Assembly (NCBI GenBank): GCA_050050115.1
Contig: JASFUX010000029.1
Span: 1 to 18,940, forward strand
Direction of reading: 5' to 3'
DNA from: JASFUX01 sp050050115
Lineage (GTDB): Bacteria; Pseudomonadota; Alphaproteobacteria; Caulobacterales; Maricaulaceae
DNA length: 18,940 nucleotides
The notes beneath the pieces are model-generated. The model worked only from the letters and a program-made list of their open reading frames with translations. It searched no databases and was not told where the DNA came from. Below, in pieces: positions 8,034 to 16,275 of the stretch (its first letter is position 1; each line of letters begins with the position of its first letter). Made by a program: the position numbers and the translations under genes.

Positions 8034-8177
8034 ATGCGCTTCATCGCCATCGTTTTCGTGATCCTCGCCGTGATCGGGGCGGGCGGCTTCTTCTACCTGG
8101 TCAACCAGGCCGACGCCTCCGTTCCCGCGCCGCACGAGGCCGAAGTGGAGGTCGAAGTTGACCTGCCTTCGATCTAG
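8034..8177 (+). CDS. Small single-pass membrane protein, 47 aa, unknown function
   Basis: The sequence opens with MRFIAIVFVILAVIGAGGFF, one hydrophobic helix over residues 3-23 behind a single basic residue. It ends in a short acidic tail rich in Glu/Val (EAEVEVEVDLPSI). The likely topology is N-in with the tail in the periplasm. I chose the ATG at 8034 over an in-frame start 18 codons earlier because GGGGG lies about seven bases before it and the extra residues are Arg-rich and unlikely in a membrane protein. Its last 20 bases overlap the start of the 588-aa exported protein, whose ribosome site lies inside this gene, so the two are probably co-translated. I do not recognise a family. Confidence 0.65.
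   Translation: MRFIAIVFVILAVIGAGGFFYLVNQADASVPAPHEAEVEVEVDLPSI
8147..8151 (+). promoter_or_regulatory. Ribosome-binding site deciding a TTG start
   Basis: GGAGG at 8147-8151 is followed by six bases and TTG at 8158. It lies inside the 3' end of the 47-codon gene. The near-perfect anti-16S match and spacing, and the signal peptide that begins exactly at this TTG, support a rare TTG initiation. Confidence 0.7.
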
Positions 8178-9924
8178 CGCGGCCGGTCTCGCGGCTGCGC
8201 TCCTGGCGGCGGCCGGCGCGGTCGCCCAGCCCCAGGGCGACGTCATCGCCTCGAGCCTGGGGGAGATCGATCCGCTGCTGATCGGCGTGCGCCGGGATCC
8301 GGCCCAATTCGGTCCAAGCGCGCTCGGCCAGGACCAATGGTACGGCTCGGACCTGCAATCGATCGCCGACGCCGCAAGCCGCGCGCCGGCCGAGAGCGGT
8401 TCTCTGGCGGCGAGCGAGCTGGCTGCGCTGGTGCTTGAAACCCCCGGCCGCTCGCCCGAGGGCGCCGGCGATCCGGTCGAGACGACCCGGGCGCGCGCCG
8501 CAGCGCTTCTCGAGCTGGGGCGGGTCGACGCGGTCGACATGATCCTAACCCAGACCCCCGGCGCGCTGGCCGATCCGGCGCGCGCGGCGCTGGCGGTCAA
8601 CGCCCGGCTGGTCAAGGACGACAAGGACGCCGCCTGCGGCATCGCCAACGGCTTGGCGCGCGGGCGCGAGGCGCCGTTCTGGATCCGCCTGCGCGTCGCC
8701 TGCCTGATCTGGTCGGGCGACGACGCCACCGCCGAGCTGACCCTCGACCTGATGGCCGAACGCGCCGGGGAACTCGCCGACGAGGCGTTCGCGACCTGGG
8801 CGCGCGCCGCACAGAACGAGCGCGCACCGAGCGACCCGCCCGCGCCGCGCGACGCGATCGAGGCGTCGCTGGCGCGCACGGCGGAGTATGATTACGCGGT
8901 CGAGGACGTCGAGCAGGCGCCGTTCCTGGTTGCGCTCATCGCCGCGCTCGACACCAACGCCGGCGCAGAAGCGCGCGCGACTGCGGCCGAGCGCGCCGCG
9001 CTCAACGCCGCGCTTGGGCCGGTCGAACTCTCCGACATCCTCAACATCGCCGCGCCGTCGGACGGCCGCTCGCCGGCTGAGCTGATCGAAGCGGGTCGCG
9101 CCGACCCGACCGCGCTCGGCGACGCGCTGCTGCGCCGCGCTGCGCGCGCGCCCAACCCGGCGACTGCGGCTGAAGCGCTCGCCGCCGACCTTGGCCGTCA
9201 AAGCTCGCCCGCCGCCTTCGTCGTCGAGGCGCGGTTGGCTCACGATGCGCTCGTTGCGGTTCCGCCGTCCCGCGAGTTGATCGGGATCGCGCCGACCCTG
9301 GCGCTCGGCGCGGCGGCCGCTGGCGAGGTGGAGCTGGCTTACGCCTGGCTCGATCCGCGCGCCGACGAGCAGGCGGCCAGCCGCCGTGGCGCGTTCGCCA
9401 ACGTCTTCGGCGGTCCGCCCGGCGCGCCCGATCTGTCGAGCTCGCCGCTCGAGCCGGTGATCCGCACCGCCGCCGAGGCCGTCGTCGCCGCCGCCGATCC
9501 GGCCGCGACCCCGCGCCGGCTGGCCGAGGTGGCCGAGGCGCGTCTTGCGACCACGATGAACAGCGGCGAGGCGCTGCGCGCTGAGGCCCGCCGCGACGTG
9601 CTGATCCTCCTGGCGCTCGGCGCGGAAAGTTCTCCCGCGCTGCGCCGCGCCGCTGACGCCGCTCTGATCGAAGCCGCGCCGCCGGGGGCGGAGGCCGAGC
9701 AGTCGGTGCGCACCGCGCGGCTCGCCGCCCAGGCCGGCGCAATCGGCGAGGCGGCGCTGCGTTCGGCGTCCGCCGCGGCCGCCGCCGGCCCCGGCCATGC
9801 GCCGACCTACGCCGCGGTGATCGAGATCACTCGCGCTCTGGGCCTTTCGGCGGACGCCCGGGCGTTTGCAGTCGAGGCGATGCTGGCGAGTCGGGTGGGC
9901 GATCCGGACGCGGCGTTTCGTTAG
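8158..9924 (+). CDS. Exported alanine-rich helical protein, 588 aa, unknown function
   Basis: I do not recognise a family. Residues 1-23 form a signal peptide (MTCLRSSAAGLAAALLAAAG then AVA, predicted cut before QPQGD), so the mature protein should be periplasmic or outer-membrane associated. A more conserved-looking segment follows, EIDPLLIGVRRDP (36-48) and QWYGSDLQSIADAAS. The rest is Ala/Glu/Asp/Arg-rich helix in repeated pairs, resembling a TPR/SEL1-like or alpha-solenoid fold, though no clear TPR consensus can be read. The first half of the mature protein has Cys160 and Cys182, which could form a disulfide. The TTG start is supported by GGAGG six bases upstream. It overlaps the 47-aa membrane protein gene by 20 bases and precedes xerD by 63 bases. 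Two alternatives are an assembly factor or a cell-envelope scaffold partner of the small protein. Confidence 0.8.
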   Translation: MTCLRSSAAGLAAALLAAAGAVAQPQGDVIASSLGEIDPLLIGVRRDPAQFGPSALGQDQWYGSDLQSIADAASRAPAESGSLAASELAALVLETPGRSPEGAGDPVETTRARAAALLELGRVDAVDMILTQTPGALADPARAALAVNARLVKDDKDAACGIANGLARGREAPFWIRLRVACLIWSGDDATAELTLDLMAERAGELADEAFATWARAAQNERAPSDPPAPRDAIEASLARTAEYDYAVEDVEQAPFLVALIAALDTNAGAEARATAAERAALNAALGPVELSDILNIAAPSDGRSPAELIEAGRADPTALGDALLRRAARAPNPATAAEALAADLGRQSSPAAFVVEARLAHDALVAVPPSRELIGIAPTLALGAAAAGEVELAYAWLDPRADEQAASRRGAFANVFGGPPGAPDLSSSPLEPVIRTAAEAVVAAADPAATPRRLAEVAEARLATTMNSGEALRAEARRDVLILLALGAESSPALRRAADAALIEAAPPGAEAEQSVRTARLAAQAGAIGEAALRSASAAAAAGPGHAPTYAAVIEITRALGLSADARAFAVEAMLASRVGDPDAAFR

Positions 9925-9987
9925 CTCGTCGCTTACGGAATCGGCCGACATTGGTGCGATGGAACCTGCGCTGACGGGCCGCCTCTG

Positions 9988-10926
9988 ATGTCGCGCGACG
10001 GACGGGCGGTCGAGGCCTTCTTGGAGATGATGAGCGTCGAGCGGGGCGCGAGCGCGCGCACGCTCGAGGCCTATGGCCGCGACCTCGCCGACGTCTCGGC
10101 GCACCTCGCCGCGTCGGGGCGGGCGCTGACAGACGCCCGGGCCGAAGATCTCGAAGGCTACCTCGCCGGGCTCGAGGCGTCGGGCTTTGCGGCCTCGACG
10201 GCGGCGCGGCGGCTTTCGGCGGTGCGGCGGTTCTATCGCTTCCTCCATGCCGAGCGGATGCGGCCCGACGATCCCACGAGCGTGCTCGAAGGTTCGCGCC
10301 GCGGCCGGCCGCTGCCCAAGGTGCTGAGCGAGGCCCAGGTCGACGCGCTCTTCGCCGCGGCCGAGACGCGCGAAGGTCCGGGCGGGGCGCGGCTGCGGTG
10401 CCTGCTCGAGATCCTTTACGCCGCGGGTCTGCGCGTCTCCGAGCTGGTGGCGCTGCCGGCCAGCACGGCGGCGCTGGGCCGAAGCGCGAAGACCCGTGCG
10501 CTGGTCATCCGCGGCAAGGGCGGGCGCGAGCGGCTCGCCCCGCTGACCGAAGCGGCCCGCACCGCGCTCAAGGCCTACGCCGACGTTCGCGACGCGTTCC
10601 TGCCCGAAGATCCGTCGGCCCGCGGCCGCGCCGAGCGCTGGCTGTTCCCGGCGCGCAGCAAAACCGGCCATCTGCCGCGCGAATCCTTCGCCCTCGAGCT
10701 CAAGGCCCTCGCCGTCGACGCCGGCCTTGCGCCGAGCGCGGTCAGCCCGCACGTGCTGCGCCACGCCTTCGCCACCCACCTGCTCGCCCGCGGCGCGGAC
10801 TTGCGCGCGGTGCAAAAGCTGCTAGGTCACGCCGATCTTTCAACGACGCAGATTTATGCGCACGTGCTCGACGAGCGCTTGAAGGAAACCGTTCACGCCG
10901 CCCACCCCTTGGCGCGGAACCCGTAA
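9988..10926 (+). CDS. xerD: Site-specific tyrosine recombinase XerD
   Basis: It resolves chromosome dimers at dif together with XerC and FtsK. The 312-aa protein has an N-terminal SAM-like core-binding domain (about 1-95, with VERGASARTLEAYGRDL at 18-34) and a C-terminal catalytic domain. All catalytic residues are visible: Arg149 in AAGLRVSELV, Lys177 in RGKGGRER, His255 and Arg258 in SPHVLRHAFATHLL, His281 in LLGHADLSTTQIY, and the nucleophile Tyr290. Length is near the family norm (about 300). XerD rather than XerC is favoured by the aroK/accA neighbourhood seen in alphaproteobacteria, but XerC cannot be excluded from motifs alone. The ATG at 9988 gives a normal Xer N-terminus, although its ribosome site is weak. 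No att sites or integrated element are nearby, so this is a housekeeping copy. Confidence 0.92.
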   Translation: MSRDGRAVEAFLEMMSVERGASARTLEAYGRDLADVSAHLAASGRALTDARAEDLEGYLAGLEASGFAASTAARRLSAVRRFYRFLHAERMRPDDPTSVLEGSRRGRPLPKVLSEAQVDALFAAAETREGPGGARLRCLLEILYAAGLRVSELVALPASTAALGRSAKTRALVIRGKGGRERLAPLTEAARTALKAYADVRDAFLPEDPSARGRAERWLFPARSKTGHLPRESFALELKALAVDAGLAPSAVSPHVLRHAFATHLLARGADLRAVQKLLGHADLSTTQIYAHVLDERLKETVHAAHPLARNP

Positions 10927-10970
10927 ACATGGTTGGCTAGCGTATCGCCTTCATCTCTATTCGGAGCGAC

Positions 10971-11942
10971 ATGCCGGATCCGCACCGCACCTATCTCGAC
11001 TTCGAACGGCCCGTCGCCGAGCTTGAAGCGAAGATCGAAGAGCTCGAAGCGCTTGAGAAGGCCGAAGAGGGTCCGAGCGTCTCCGAGGAGGTCTCCAAGC
11101 TGCGCGAGAAGGCGCGCGATCAGCTGCGCACGCTCTACGACAAGCTCGACGCTTGGCAGAAGACCCAGGTCGCCCGTCATCCCGACCGGCCGCACTTCGC
11201 CGAATACTGCTCGAACCTTATCGAAGACTTCACCGCGCTCGCCGGCGACCGCCGCTACGCCGAGGACGCGGCGATCCAGGGCGGGCTCGGCAAGTTCCGT
11301 GGACGGCCGGTCGTCGTGATGGGCCACGAGAAGGGCCGGACGACCGAGACGCGCCTCAAGCACAACTTCGGCATGGCGCGGCCCGAAGGCTACCGCAAAG
11401 CGATCCGCCTTATGGACATGGCTGCGAAGTTCAACCTGCCGGTCATTTCCTTCGTCGACACCGCCGGCGCCTATCCGGGCGTGGGCGCTGAAGAGCGCGG
11501 CCAGTCCGAAGCGATCGCGCGCGCGATCGAGCGTTGCTTGACCTTGCCGGTGCCGATGGTGGCGGTGATCACCGGCGAAGGCGGCTCGGGCGGCGCGGTG
11601 GCGATCGCGGCGGCGAACAAGGTGTTGATGCTCGAGCATTCGATCTACTCGGTGATTTCGCCCGAGGGCTGCGCCTCGATCCTCTGGCGCGACTCTGCGC
11701 GGGCGAAAGACGCGGCCAACGCGATGCGGATCACCGCGCTCGACCTCTCCGCCTTCAAGATCGTCGACCAGGTGATCGAAGAGCCGGCGGGCGGCGCGCA
11801 CCGCCACGTCGACGGCGTGATCACCGCGGTCGGCGACGCGGTCGAGGCCGCCCTCGACGAGCTTTCCGGCCTCGACGCCGAAGCTCTCCAAACCCAGCGC
11901 GCCGAGCGCTTCCTGGCGATCGGCCGGGAAGGGCTAAACTAG
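10971..11942 (+). CDS. accA: Acetyl-CoA carboxylase carboxyltransferase subunit alpha
   Basis: The alpha subunit of the carboxyltransferase moves the carboxyl group from biotin to acetyl-CoA to make malonyl-CoA, the first committed step of fatty-acid synthesis; it works as an alpha2beta2 complex with AccD. The 323-aa length is standard. The N-terminus (MPDPHRTYLDFERPVAELE) leads into a helical, coiled-coil-like region (about 15-65). The crotonase-fold core follows, with FGMARPEGYRKAIRLM, VISFVDTAGAYPGVGAEERG, ITGEGGSGGAVAIAAANKV and YSVISPEGCASILWRD, all characteristic of AccA. GGAG four bases before the ATG is the ribosome site. It follows xerD by 44 bases, so it may be cotranscribed. Confidence 0.97.
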   Translation: MPDPHRTYLDFERPVAELEAKIEELEALEKAEEGPSVSEEVSKLREKARDQLRTLYDKLDAWQKTQVARHPDRPHFAEYCSNLIEDFTALAGDRRYAEDAAIQGGLGKFRGRPVVVMGHEKGRTTETRLKHNFGMARPEGYRKAIRLMDMAAKFNLPVISFVDTAGAYPGVGAEERGQSEAIARAIERCLTLPVPMVAVITGEGGSGGAVAIAAANKVLMLEHSIYSVISPEGCASILWRDSARAKDAANAMRITALDLSAFKIVDQVIEEPAGGAHRHVDGVITAVGDAVEAALDELSGLDAEALQTQRAERFLAIGREGLN

Positions 11943-12057
11943 GGCGTTCGCCGGCATCGGCGACGACGTCTTCATTTCAGCTGCCGGGATGTCTTACGCT
12001 CCTGTCCGGGTGGTGACGGCCGGCGCGTCGACTTCGTCCGCCCCTGCCGAGGTCAAT

Positions 12058-12061
12058 GGAG
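12058..12061 (+). promoter_or_regulatory. Ribosome-binding site for the amidohydrolase
   Basis: GGAG at 12058-12061 lies eight bases before the ATG at 12070. This favours that start over an in-frame ATG at 11989, which lacks a purine-rich site and would put 27 extra residues before the lipoprotein signal. Confidence 0.55.
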
Positions 12062-12069
12062 CAAAGCGG

Positions 12070-13788
12070 ATGGATTTTGCATCTCGTCGAATGCGGAAGC
12101 TGGCCGCGGCGGCCCTGATCGCGTTCGCGGCGTCCGCCTGCGTTAGCGCGGGCGGCGATCGCGGCGAGGCCGACCAGGTCTACTGGGGAGGGCCGATCTA
12201 CACCGCGAACGAGGCTCAGCCGACCGCCGAGGCGGTGGCGGTCGCGGGCGGGGTCGTCTCTTTCGTCGGTTCGCGTGCGGACGCTCAGGCGCTGGTCGGG
12301 CCGGGCACCGAAGTCGTCGATCTTGGTGGCGGCGCTCTCTTCCCCGGCTTCACCGATGCGCACGCGCACCTGCGCGGGATCGGCGAGCGCGAGTACGGGC
12401 TCAATCTCGAAGGCGCAGCCAGCCTCGCCGAGGCCATGCAACGCGTGGCCGACCATCTCGCGCGCACGGAAGCGGACGGCCCCGTCTGGGGGCGCGGCTG
12501 GATCGAGACGGCCTGGCCCGAGCGGCGCTTCGTCACCCGGGCCGACATCGACGCCGTCTCGGCGGAGATTCCGATCATCTTGACGCGCGCGGACGGTCAC
12601 GCGGCGGCGGCGAACTCCGCCGCCCTCGCCGCGGCCGGAATCGACGCGGCGACGCCCGCTCCGGAGGGCGGCGAGATCTTGAAGGACGCTGCGGGACATC
12701 CGACCGGCATGCTGATCGACAACGCCATGGCGCTGCTCGAGCCGTTGCGCGTTCCCCCGGCCGGCGGCGACGCCGAGTTGCTCTTGCAGACCGCGCTGGA
12801 GGTGGAAGCCGCATACGGATGGACCGGCGCGCACAATATGAGCGTTCCCTGGTCCGAGGTGACGCTGCTCGAAGACATGGCCGCGCGCGGCGAGGTTCCG
12901 ATCCACGTCTACAACGCCGTCGCGGTCGAGGACGCCGACGCGCTGATCGCCGAAGGTCCGCGCCGGAGCGCCGACGGTCGCGTGCGCACCCGAGCGGTGA
13001 AGCTTTACGCCGACGGCGCGCTCGGCTCGCGCGGCGCTGCCCTGTTCGACCCCTATGCGGACGCCGACACCTCCGGCCTGCTCGTGACCTCCCGCGCGGC
13101 GCTGGCGCGCGATCTGGGGCGCCTGCACGCGGCCGGACTGCAGGCGGCGACGCACGCGATCGGCGACCGGGCCAACGACCTGGTGCTCGATCTCTATGAG
13201 GAGATCCTTTCGGAGGACGAGGAGGGGCCTGCGCGCCGATGGCGGATCGAGCATGCGCAGGTGCTCCGCCCGGTCGACATCCCGCGGTTCGCAGAACTCG
13301 GCGTCGTCGCCTCGATGCAGCCGAGCCACGCGATCGGCGATCTGCACTTCGCGCCGGACCGCCTCGGGCTGGCGCGGCTCGAAGGCGCCTACGCCTGGGC
13401 GAGCCTGATCGAAACCGGCGCGATTCTCGCCGCAGGCTCGGACGCGCCGGTCGAGCGCGGCGATCCGCTGATAGAGTTCTACGCGGCTATCGCTCGGCGC
13501 GATCTTGACGGCTACGCCGGACCCGGCTGGCGGCCCGAAGAGGCGATGAGCCGCGCCGACGCCTTGCGCGCGTTCACCCTGTGGCCGGCCTATGCGTCGT
13601 TCATGGAGGATGAGACCGGCTCGATCGAGGTCGGCACGCGCGCGGACTTCTCCGGTTTCTCGGTCGACCTGATGCAGGCCGAGCCGGCCGAGATCCTTGC
13701 GGCGCGCGCAATCCTGACGGTCGTCGACGGCGAGATCGTCCATGACTGCCGAACCGGTTGCGGGAGCGGTCCGCTGGCCGGCAGGTGA
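12070..13788 (+). CDS. Amidohydrolase family 3 (YtcJ-like) putative lipoprotein
   Basis: A 572-aa metal-dependent hydrolase. The N-terminus is a lipoprotein-type signal: basic SRRMRK (5-10), a hydrophobic stretch, then AASAC with Cys24 as the possible lipidation site. The enzyme is therefore probably anchored facing the periplasm. The TIM-barrel domain shows FTDAHAHL with metal ligands His98 and His100, Lys311 in VKLYADGALGSRGA (the usual carboxylated-Lys position), His362 in THAIGDRAND, His395 in RIEHAQVL and Asp458 in AAGSDAPVE. GWRPEEAMSRADALRAFTLW and GSIEVGTRADF complete the small beta-sandwich part. Family members cleave amide, N-acyl or formamide bonds; many are of unknown substrate. 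It stands 127 bases after accA and converges, with a 7-base gap, on the TonB-dependent receptor gene, so a shared nutrient is conceivable. Confidence 0.88.
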   Translation: MDFASRRMRKLAAAALIAFAASACVSAGGDRGEADQVYWGGPIYTANEAQPTAEAVAVAGGVVSFVGSRADAQALVGPGTEVVDLGGGALFPGFTDAHAHLRGIGEREYGLNLEGAASLAEAMQRVADHLARTEADGPVWGRGWIETAWPERRFVTRADIDAVSAEIPIILTRADGHAAAANSAALAAAGIDAATPAPEGGEILKDAAGHPTGMLIDNAMALLEPLRVPPAGGDAELLLQTALEVEAAYGWTGAHNMSVPWSEVTLLEDMAARGEVPIHVYNAVAVEDADALIAEGPRRSADGRVRTRAVKLYADGALGSRGAALFDPYADADTSGLLVTSRAALARDLGRLHAAGLQAATHAIGDRANDLVLDLYEEILSEDEEGPARRWRIEHAQVLRPVDIPRFAELGVVASMQPSHAIGDLHFAPDRLGLARLEGAYAWASLIETGAILAAGSDAPVERGDPLIEFYAAIARRDLDGYAGPGWRPEEAMSRADALRAFTLWPAYASFMEDETGSIEVGTRADFSGFSVDLMQAEPAEILAARAILTVVDGEIVHDCRTGCGSGPLAGR

Positions 13789-13795
13789 GGGCGGC

Positions 13796-15928
13796 TCAGA
13801 AAGTTCCGGCCACGCGCAGGCTGATGATGCGGCCGTTTTGGGACTCGCGCAGCTCGATTTCGTCGATGTCGCTGGGCGTGCGGCGGTCGTCGACGAGCGT
13901 GATTTGCTCGCGCGCGCGGGTCTGGTCGAGCACGTTGTCGACGCTCAAGCGCAGCGTCACGCCGGCGAACCGCGTCGTTTCGACGAACAGGTTGAGCTGT
14001 CCGACGTCTGAGGAATTGTTGAAGATCCGGTCGAGCCTGAAGCTCTGGGAGTCGTCTTCGCGGCCATAGCGCCCGCCGTAGGAGATGTTCCAGTCGGGCA
14101 CGTCATGGCGGAAGTTGACGTTGTAGCGCCAGTCTTCAAAGCCTTGGAACGGCCGGGTTTCCATGGTCAGCGGATCGACGACCTCGCTGTCCTGAACCGT
14201 CGCGCCGAGACCGAGCGTGGCGTTCGGCAGTCCGAGAAAACCGAAGGGCACGTTTGCATCGACGCTGACGCCGCGGCGTTCACCATCGCCGATGTTGCCG
14301 TCGCCTTGGATGAAGTCGCCGTCGTCGTCGAGCCGTGGATCGCCGTTCTCATCGAGCAGGATGGTGAACTCCTCGACGTCTTCGACCTGGTCGAGGAACG
14401 CTTCGATAGAGATCGAGCCGCGCTCGGCGAAGCGGCGCTCCCAGTTCAGCCGGTATCGCCAGGTCTTCTCCGGCTCGAGGTCGGGGTTGCCGTCATCCTG
14501 GGTGCCTTCGGCGGCCGAGACGGAGCTGGCGAAGGCGCCGAAATCGAGCTGATCGACGTCGCGCTCGACAGTGAAGCGCAGCTGATCGTCGTTCGCCAGC
14601 TGATAGGTCGCGATCAGGCGGGGCTTGGGATAGGTGAACTCGCGCTCGTTCTGCGCGTCACCCGATTGGGAGATGCGCGAGGCCTCGAAGTTGAAGCCGG
14701 TCTCGACAGTGAGCGCGGGGTTGATCACCCAGACGTCGGAGACGAACGCTTCGCCGCGCAGCTCTTCAACCCGCGTCGCGTCGACGCCGACGCCGCTGGA
14801 GACATAGATCCCGCTCGGGCCGGCGAAGGAGAAGTCGCTGTCGGTTTCGCGGAAGTTGAAAGCGGTCTCGAGGCCGGCTTCGATCGAATGGGCCTCGCCC
14901 CAGCGCCAGTTGAACGCGCCGCGCGCGATGCGCTCGCCGTTCTGGGTGGATCTGTCGGTCTGCGTGCCTGAGATCAAGTCGCCGTTGGCGTCGAAGCGCT
15001 CGAACACGGAGGTGAACTCGTCGCTGCCGAAGCTGGCCAGGCCCACCAGCTTGAATGATAGGCCATCCGTCAGCTGACGTTCCCAGTCCCCGCCGATCTC
15101 CGCGTCGAAGGCGCCCCGGTTCTGTCCATCCGAGCGCTCGCCGCCGGCCGGATCGCCGAACGGGTCGGTGTAGACCGATCCCGAGTGCCGGTGGTTGAAG
15201 CGCGGGCTGAGGCTGGCGTTCAGGTTGACCGAGTCTCGCTCGGTTGGATCGAAGCTCAGGGCGGCGTTCAAGTTGACGTCGCGGTGGGTGTTCTGGGTGA
15301 ACTCGTCGCGGGTTTGGGTCAGATCGCCGCTCGCATCGAGCAGCTGCTCGATGCGGTCCTCCCGGTTCTGGCGCGAAGGCAGGGTGATCTCAAGAAGCGC
15401 GTCCGCGCCGTGGGCCCGGAATGACTGGGCACCGCGTAGGAACCACCAGACCCGTTCGCCCGGCTGATAGTTGAGTTCGGCCGAATAGGTCGTGGTCGAC
15501 GCGTTCTCAGCCCCGGGCCTCAAGACCACGTTGACGAGCTCGGACTGGCCGCGCACGTCCGAGCCGGCCGCGCCCGCGCCGCCGCGGATGAGCTCTATCC
15601 GAAGCACGTTGCGCGCCGCGATGCGATTGAGCGTGGCGAAGATCGGTTCTTTCGAGCTTGGCCGCTCGCCGTTGATGAGCACGTTTGAGGCGGTGCCGCC
15701 GAAGCCGCGGCGCTGCGGTCCTCGCCCTCCCGGTCCGCCGCCCGCGATGTCGAAGCCCGGCACCTGGCGGACCATGTCGATGGCGGTCACCGGGTTGTAG
15801 ACGGCGAAGTACTCAGGTTCGAACACCTCGACCCCGGCGCGCGCGCCCTCGGTGGGGTCTTCTTGCGCACTAGCGGGCGCCGCGAACAGGGCGGCGAGCA
15901 CAAGCAATAGATAAGCGACTCGTCTCAC
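13796..15928 (-). CDS. TonB-dependent outer-membrane receptor
   Basis: A 710-aa outer-membrane transporter. The chosen GTG start (15928-15926) begins directly with a signal peptide (MRRVAYLLLVLAALFAAPAS then A, cut before QEDPT), with AGGAAAGGG about ten bases upstream. A longer ATG start at 15991 would add 21 Pro/Gly-rich residues and is less likely. GVEVFEPEYF (32-41) may hold the TonB box. The plug runs about 40-138, with MVRQVPGFDIAGGG (52-65), a Gly-rich loop, NVLINGERPSSKEP and IELIRGGAGAAGS. The remainder alternates short beta-strands and Asp/Asn-rich loops and ends in Phe (VAGTF), as outer-membrane barrels do. There is no N-terminal signalling domain. The substrate is unknown; no heme or siderophore genes are adjacent. 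The divergent peptide transporter and convergent amidohydrolase hint at peptides or amides, as inference only. Confidence 0.92.
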   Translation of the reverse strand: MRRVAYLLLVLAALFAAPASAQEDPTEGARAGVEVFEPEYFAVYNPVTAIDMVRQVPGFDIAGGGPGGRGPQRRGFGGTASNVLINGERPSSKEPIFATLNRIAARNVLRIELIRGGAGAAGSDVRGQSELVNVVLRPGAENASTTTYSAELNYQPGERVWWFLRGAQSFRAHGADALLEITLPSRQNREDRIEQLLDASGDLTQTRDEFTQNTHRDVNLNAALSFDPTERDSVNLNASLSPRFNHRHSGSVYTDPFGDPAGGERSDGQNRGAFDAEIGGDWERQLTDGLSFKLVGLASFGSDEFTSVFERFDANGDLISGTQTDRSTQNGERIARGAFNWRWGEAHSIEAGLETAFNFRETDSDFSFAGPSGIYVSSGVGVDATRVEELRGEAFVSDVWVINPALTVETGFNFEASRISQSGDAQNEREFTYPKPRLIATYQLANDDQLRFTVERDVDQLDFGAFASSVSAAEGTQDDGNPDLEPEKTWRYRLNWERRFAERGSISIEAFLDQVEDVEEFTILLDENGDPRLDDDGDFIQGDGNIGDGERRGVSVDANVPFGFLGLPNATLGLGATVQDSEVVDPLTMETRPFQGFEDWRYNVNFRHDVPDWNISYGGRYGREDDSQSFRLDRIFNNSSDVGQLNLFVETTRFAGVTLRLSVDNVLDQTRAREQITLVDDRRTPSDIDEIELRESQNGRIISLRVAGTF

Positions 15929-16043
15929 AGGACGCGCACCCTTTCCTGGCGACGGATTGACCGAACCGAGACCGAACTGACCGGGGGCCAACCTGCCGGA
16001 CGCCGCGGCTGAAGCGTCCTCAAATTTTTGTCATGCTGCAGCG

Positions 16044-16051
16044 TGTCGCAC
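16044..16051 (-). promoter_or_regulatory. GTGCGACA motif, copy 1 (upstream of the TonB-dependent receptor)
   Basis: The + strand reads TGTCGCAC, so GTGCGACA reads toward the receptor gene about 116 bases before its start. Downstream spacing is ACA-CGC-TGC, sharing the NNN-TG pattern with the other two copies. Confidence 0.4.
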
Positions 16052-16205
16052 CTGAGCCACGCCAAGCAGCGGGCGTTGGGATGCGGCTAGCCGGATTTGG
16101 TTAAGACCGCCCTGACGCCGCGCGCGGGAGGCGAAGCACGCTGCAGGCCCGGTTGTGCGCCCGGGCCGCGCCCGGGTCGCGTCAGGGCCGGCTCGACTTG
16201 AGGCC

Positions 16206-16213
16206 GTGCGACA
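16206..16213 (+). promoter_or_regulatory. GTGCGACA motif, copy 2 (upstream of the peptide transporter)
   Basis: GTGCGACA is followed by AAT-TGTGC and lies 62 bases before the ATG at 16276, in the direction of that gene. Its eleven-base core CGTGCGACAAA (16205-16215) is identical to that of copy 3 upstream of coxB. Confidence 0.45.
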
Positions 16214-16275
16214 AATTGTGCTCATCTGGCTGGCAAAGGGACGAGCGCCGGCGACGGCGAGATCGGGGATTTCGG

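Larger units (their letters stand above)
15929..16275. promoter_or_regulatory. Divergent intergenic region between the receptor and peptide transporter genes
   Basis: This 347-base gap must hold both promoters. Visible elements: CAAATTTTTG around 16021-16030, the only AT-rich patch; GTGCGACA on the - strand at 16044-16051 and on the + strand at 16206-16213; a CCCGGG/CCCGGG hairpin-capable pair at 16160-16165 and 16171-16176; ACAAATTGT, a 9-base palindrome, at 16211-16219; and GGGGA at 16265-16269 as the peptide transporter ribosome site. TTGAGG at about 16198 could be a -35 element, but no good -10 partner is seen. No small gene with plausible codon content is evident here. Confidence 0.5.

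Noticed and set aside
8545..10815. A 756-codon open frame on the - strand opposite the 588-aa protein and xerD genes
   Set aside because: It is antisense to two well-supported genes, is dominated by Arg/Gly/Ala, and has no recognisable motif. Long antisense frames are expected at this GC content.
9988..10926. The tyrosine recombinase as integrase of a mobile element
   Set aside because: It has Xer-type length and motifs, housekeeping neighbours (aroK, accA), and no tRNA, direct repeats or phage genes nearby.
11977..13743. A 588-codon open frame on the - strand opposite the amidohydrolase gene
   Set aside because: It mirrors the amidohydrolase, whose metal ligands and signal peptide are clear. 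The antisense product is low-complexity Arg/Asp/Gly sequence.
15929..15991. A 21-residue longer start for the TonB-dependent receptor
   Set aside because: It would bury the signal peptide behind a Pro/Gly-rich stretch. The GTG at 15928 begins exactly at the basic n-region and has AGGAAAGGG upstream.
16153..16275. A 41-residue N-terminal extension of the peptide transporter from an upstream ATG
   Set aside because: The extension is Arg/Cys-rich and unlike a membrane-protein N-terminus. The downstream ATG has a good ribosome site.
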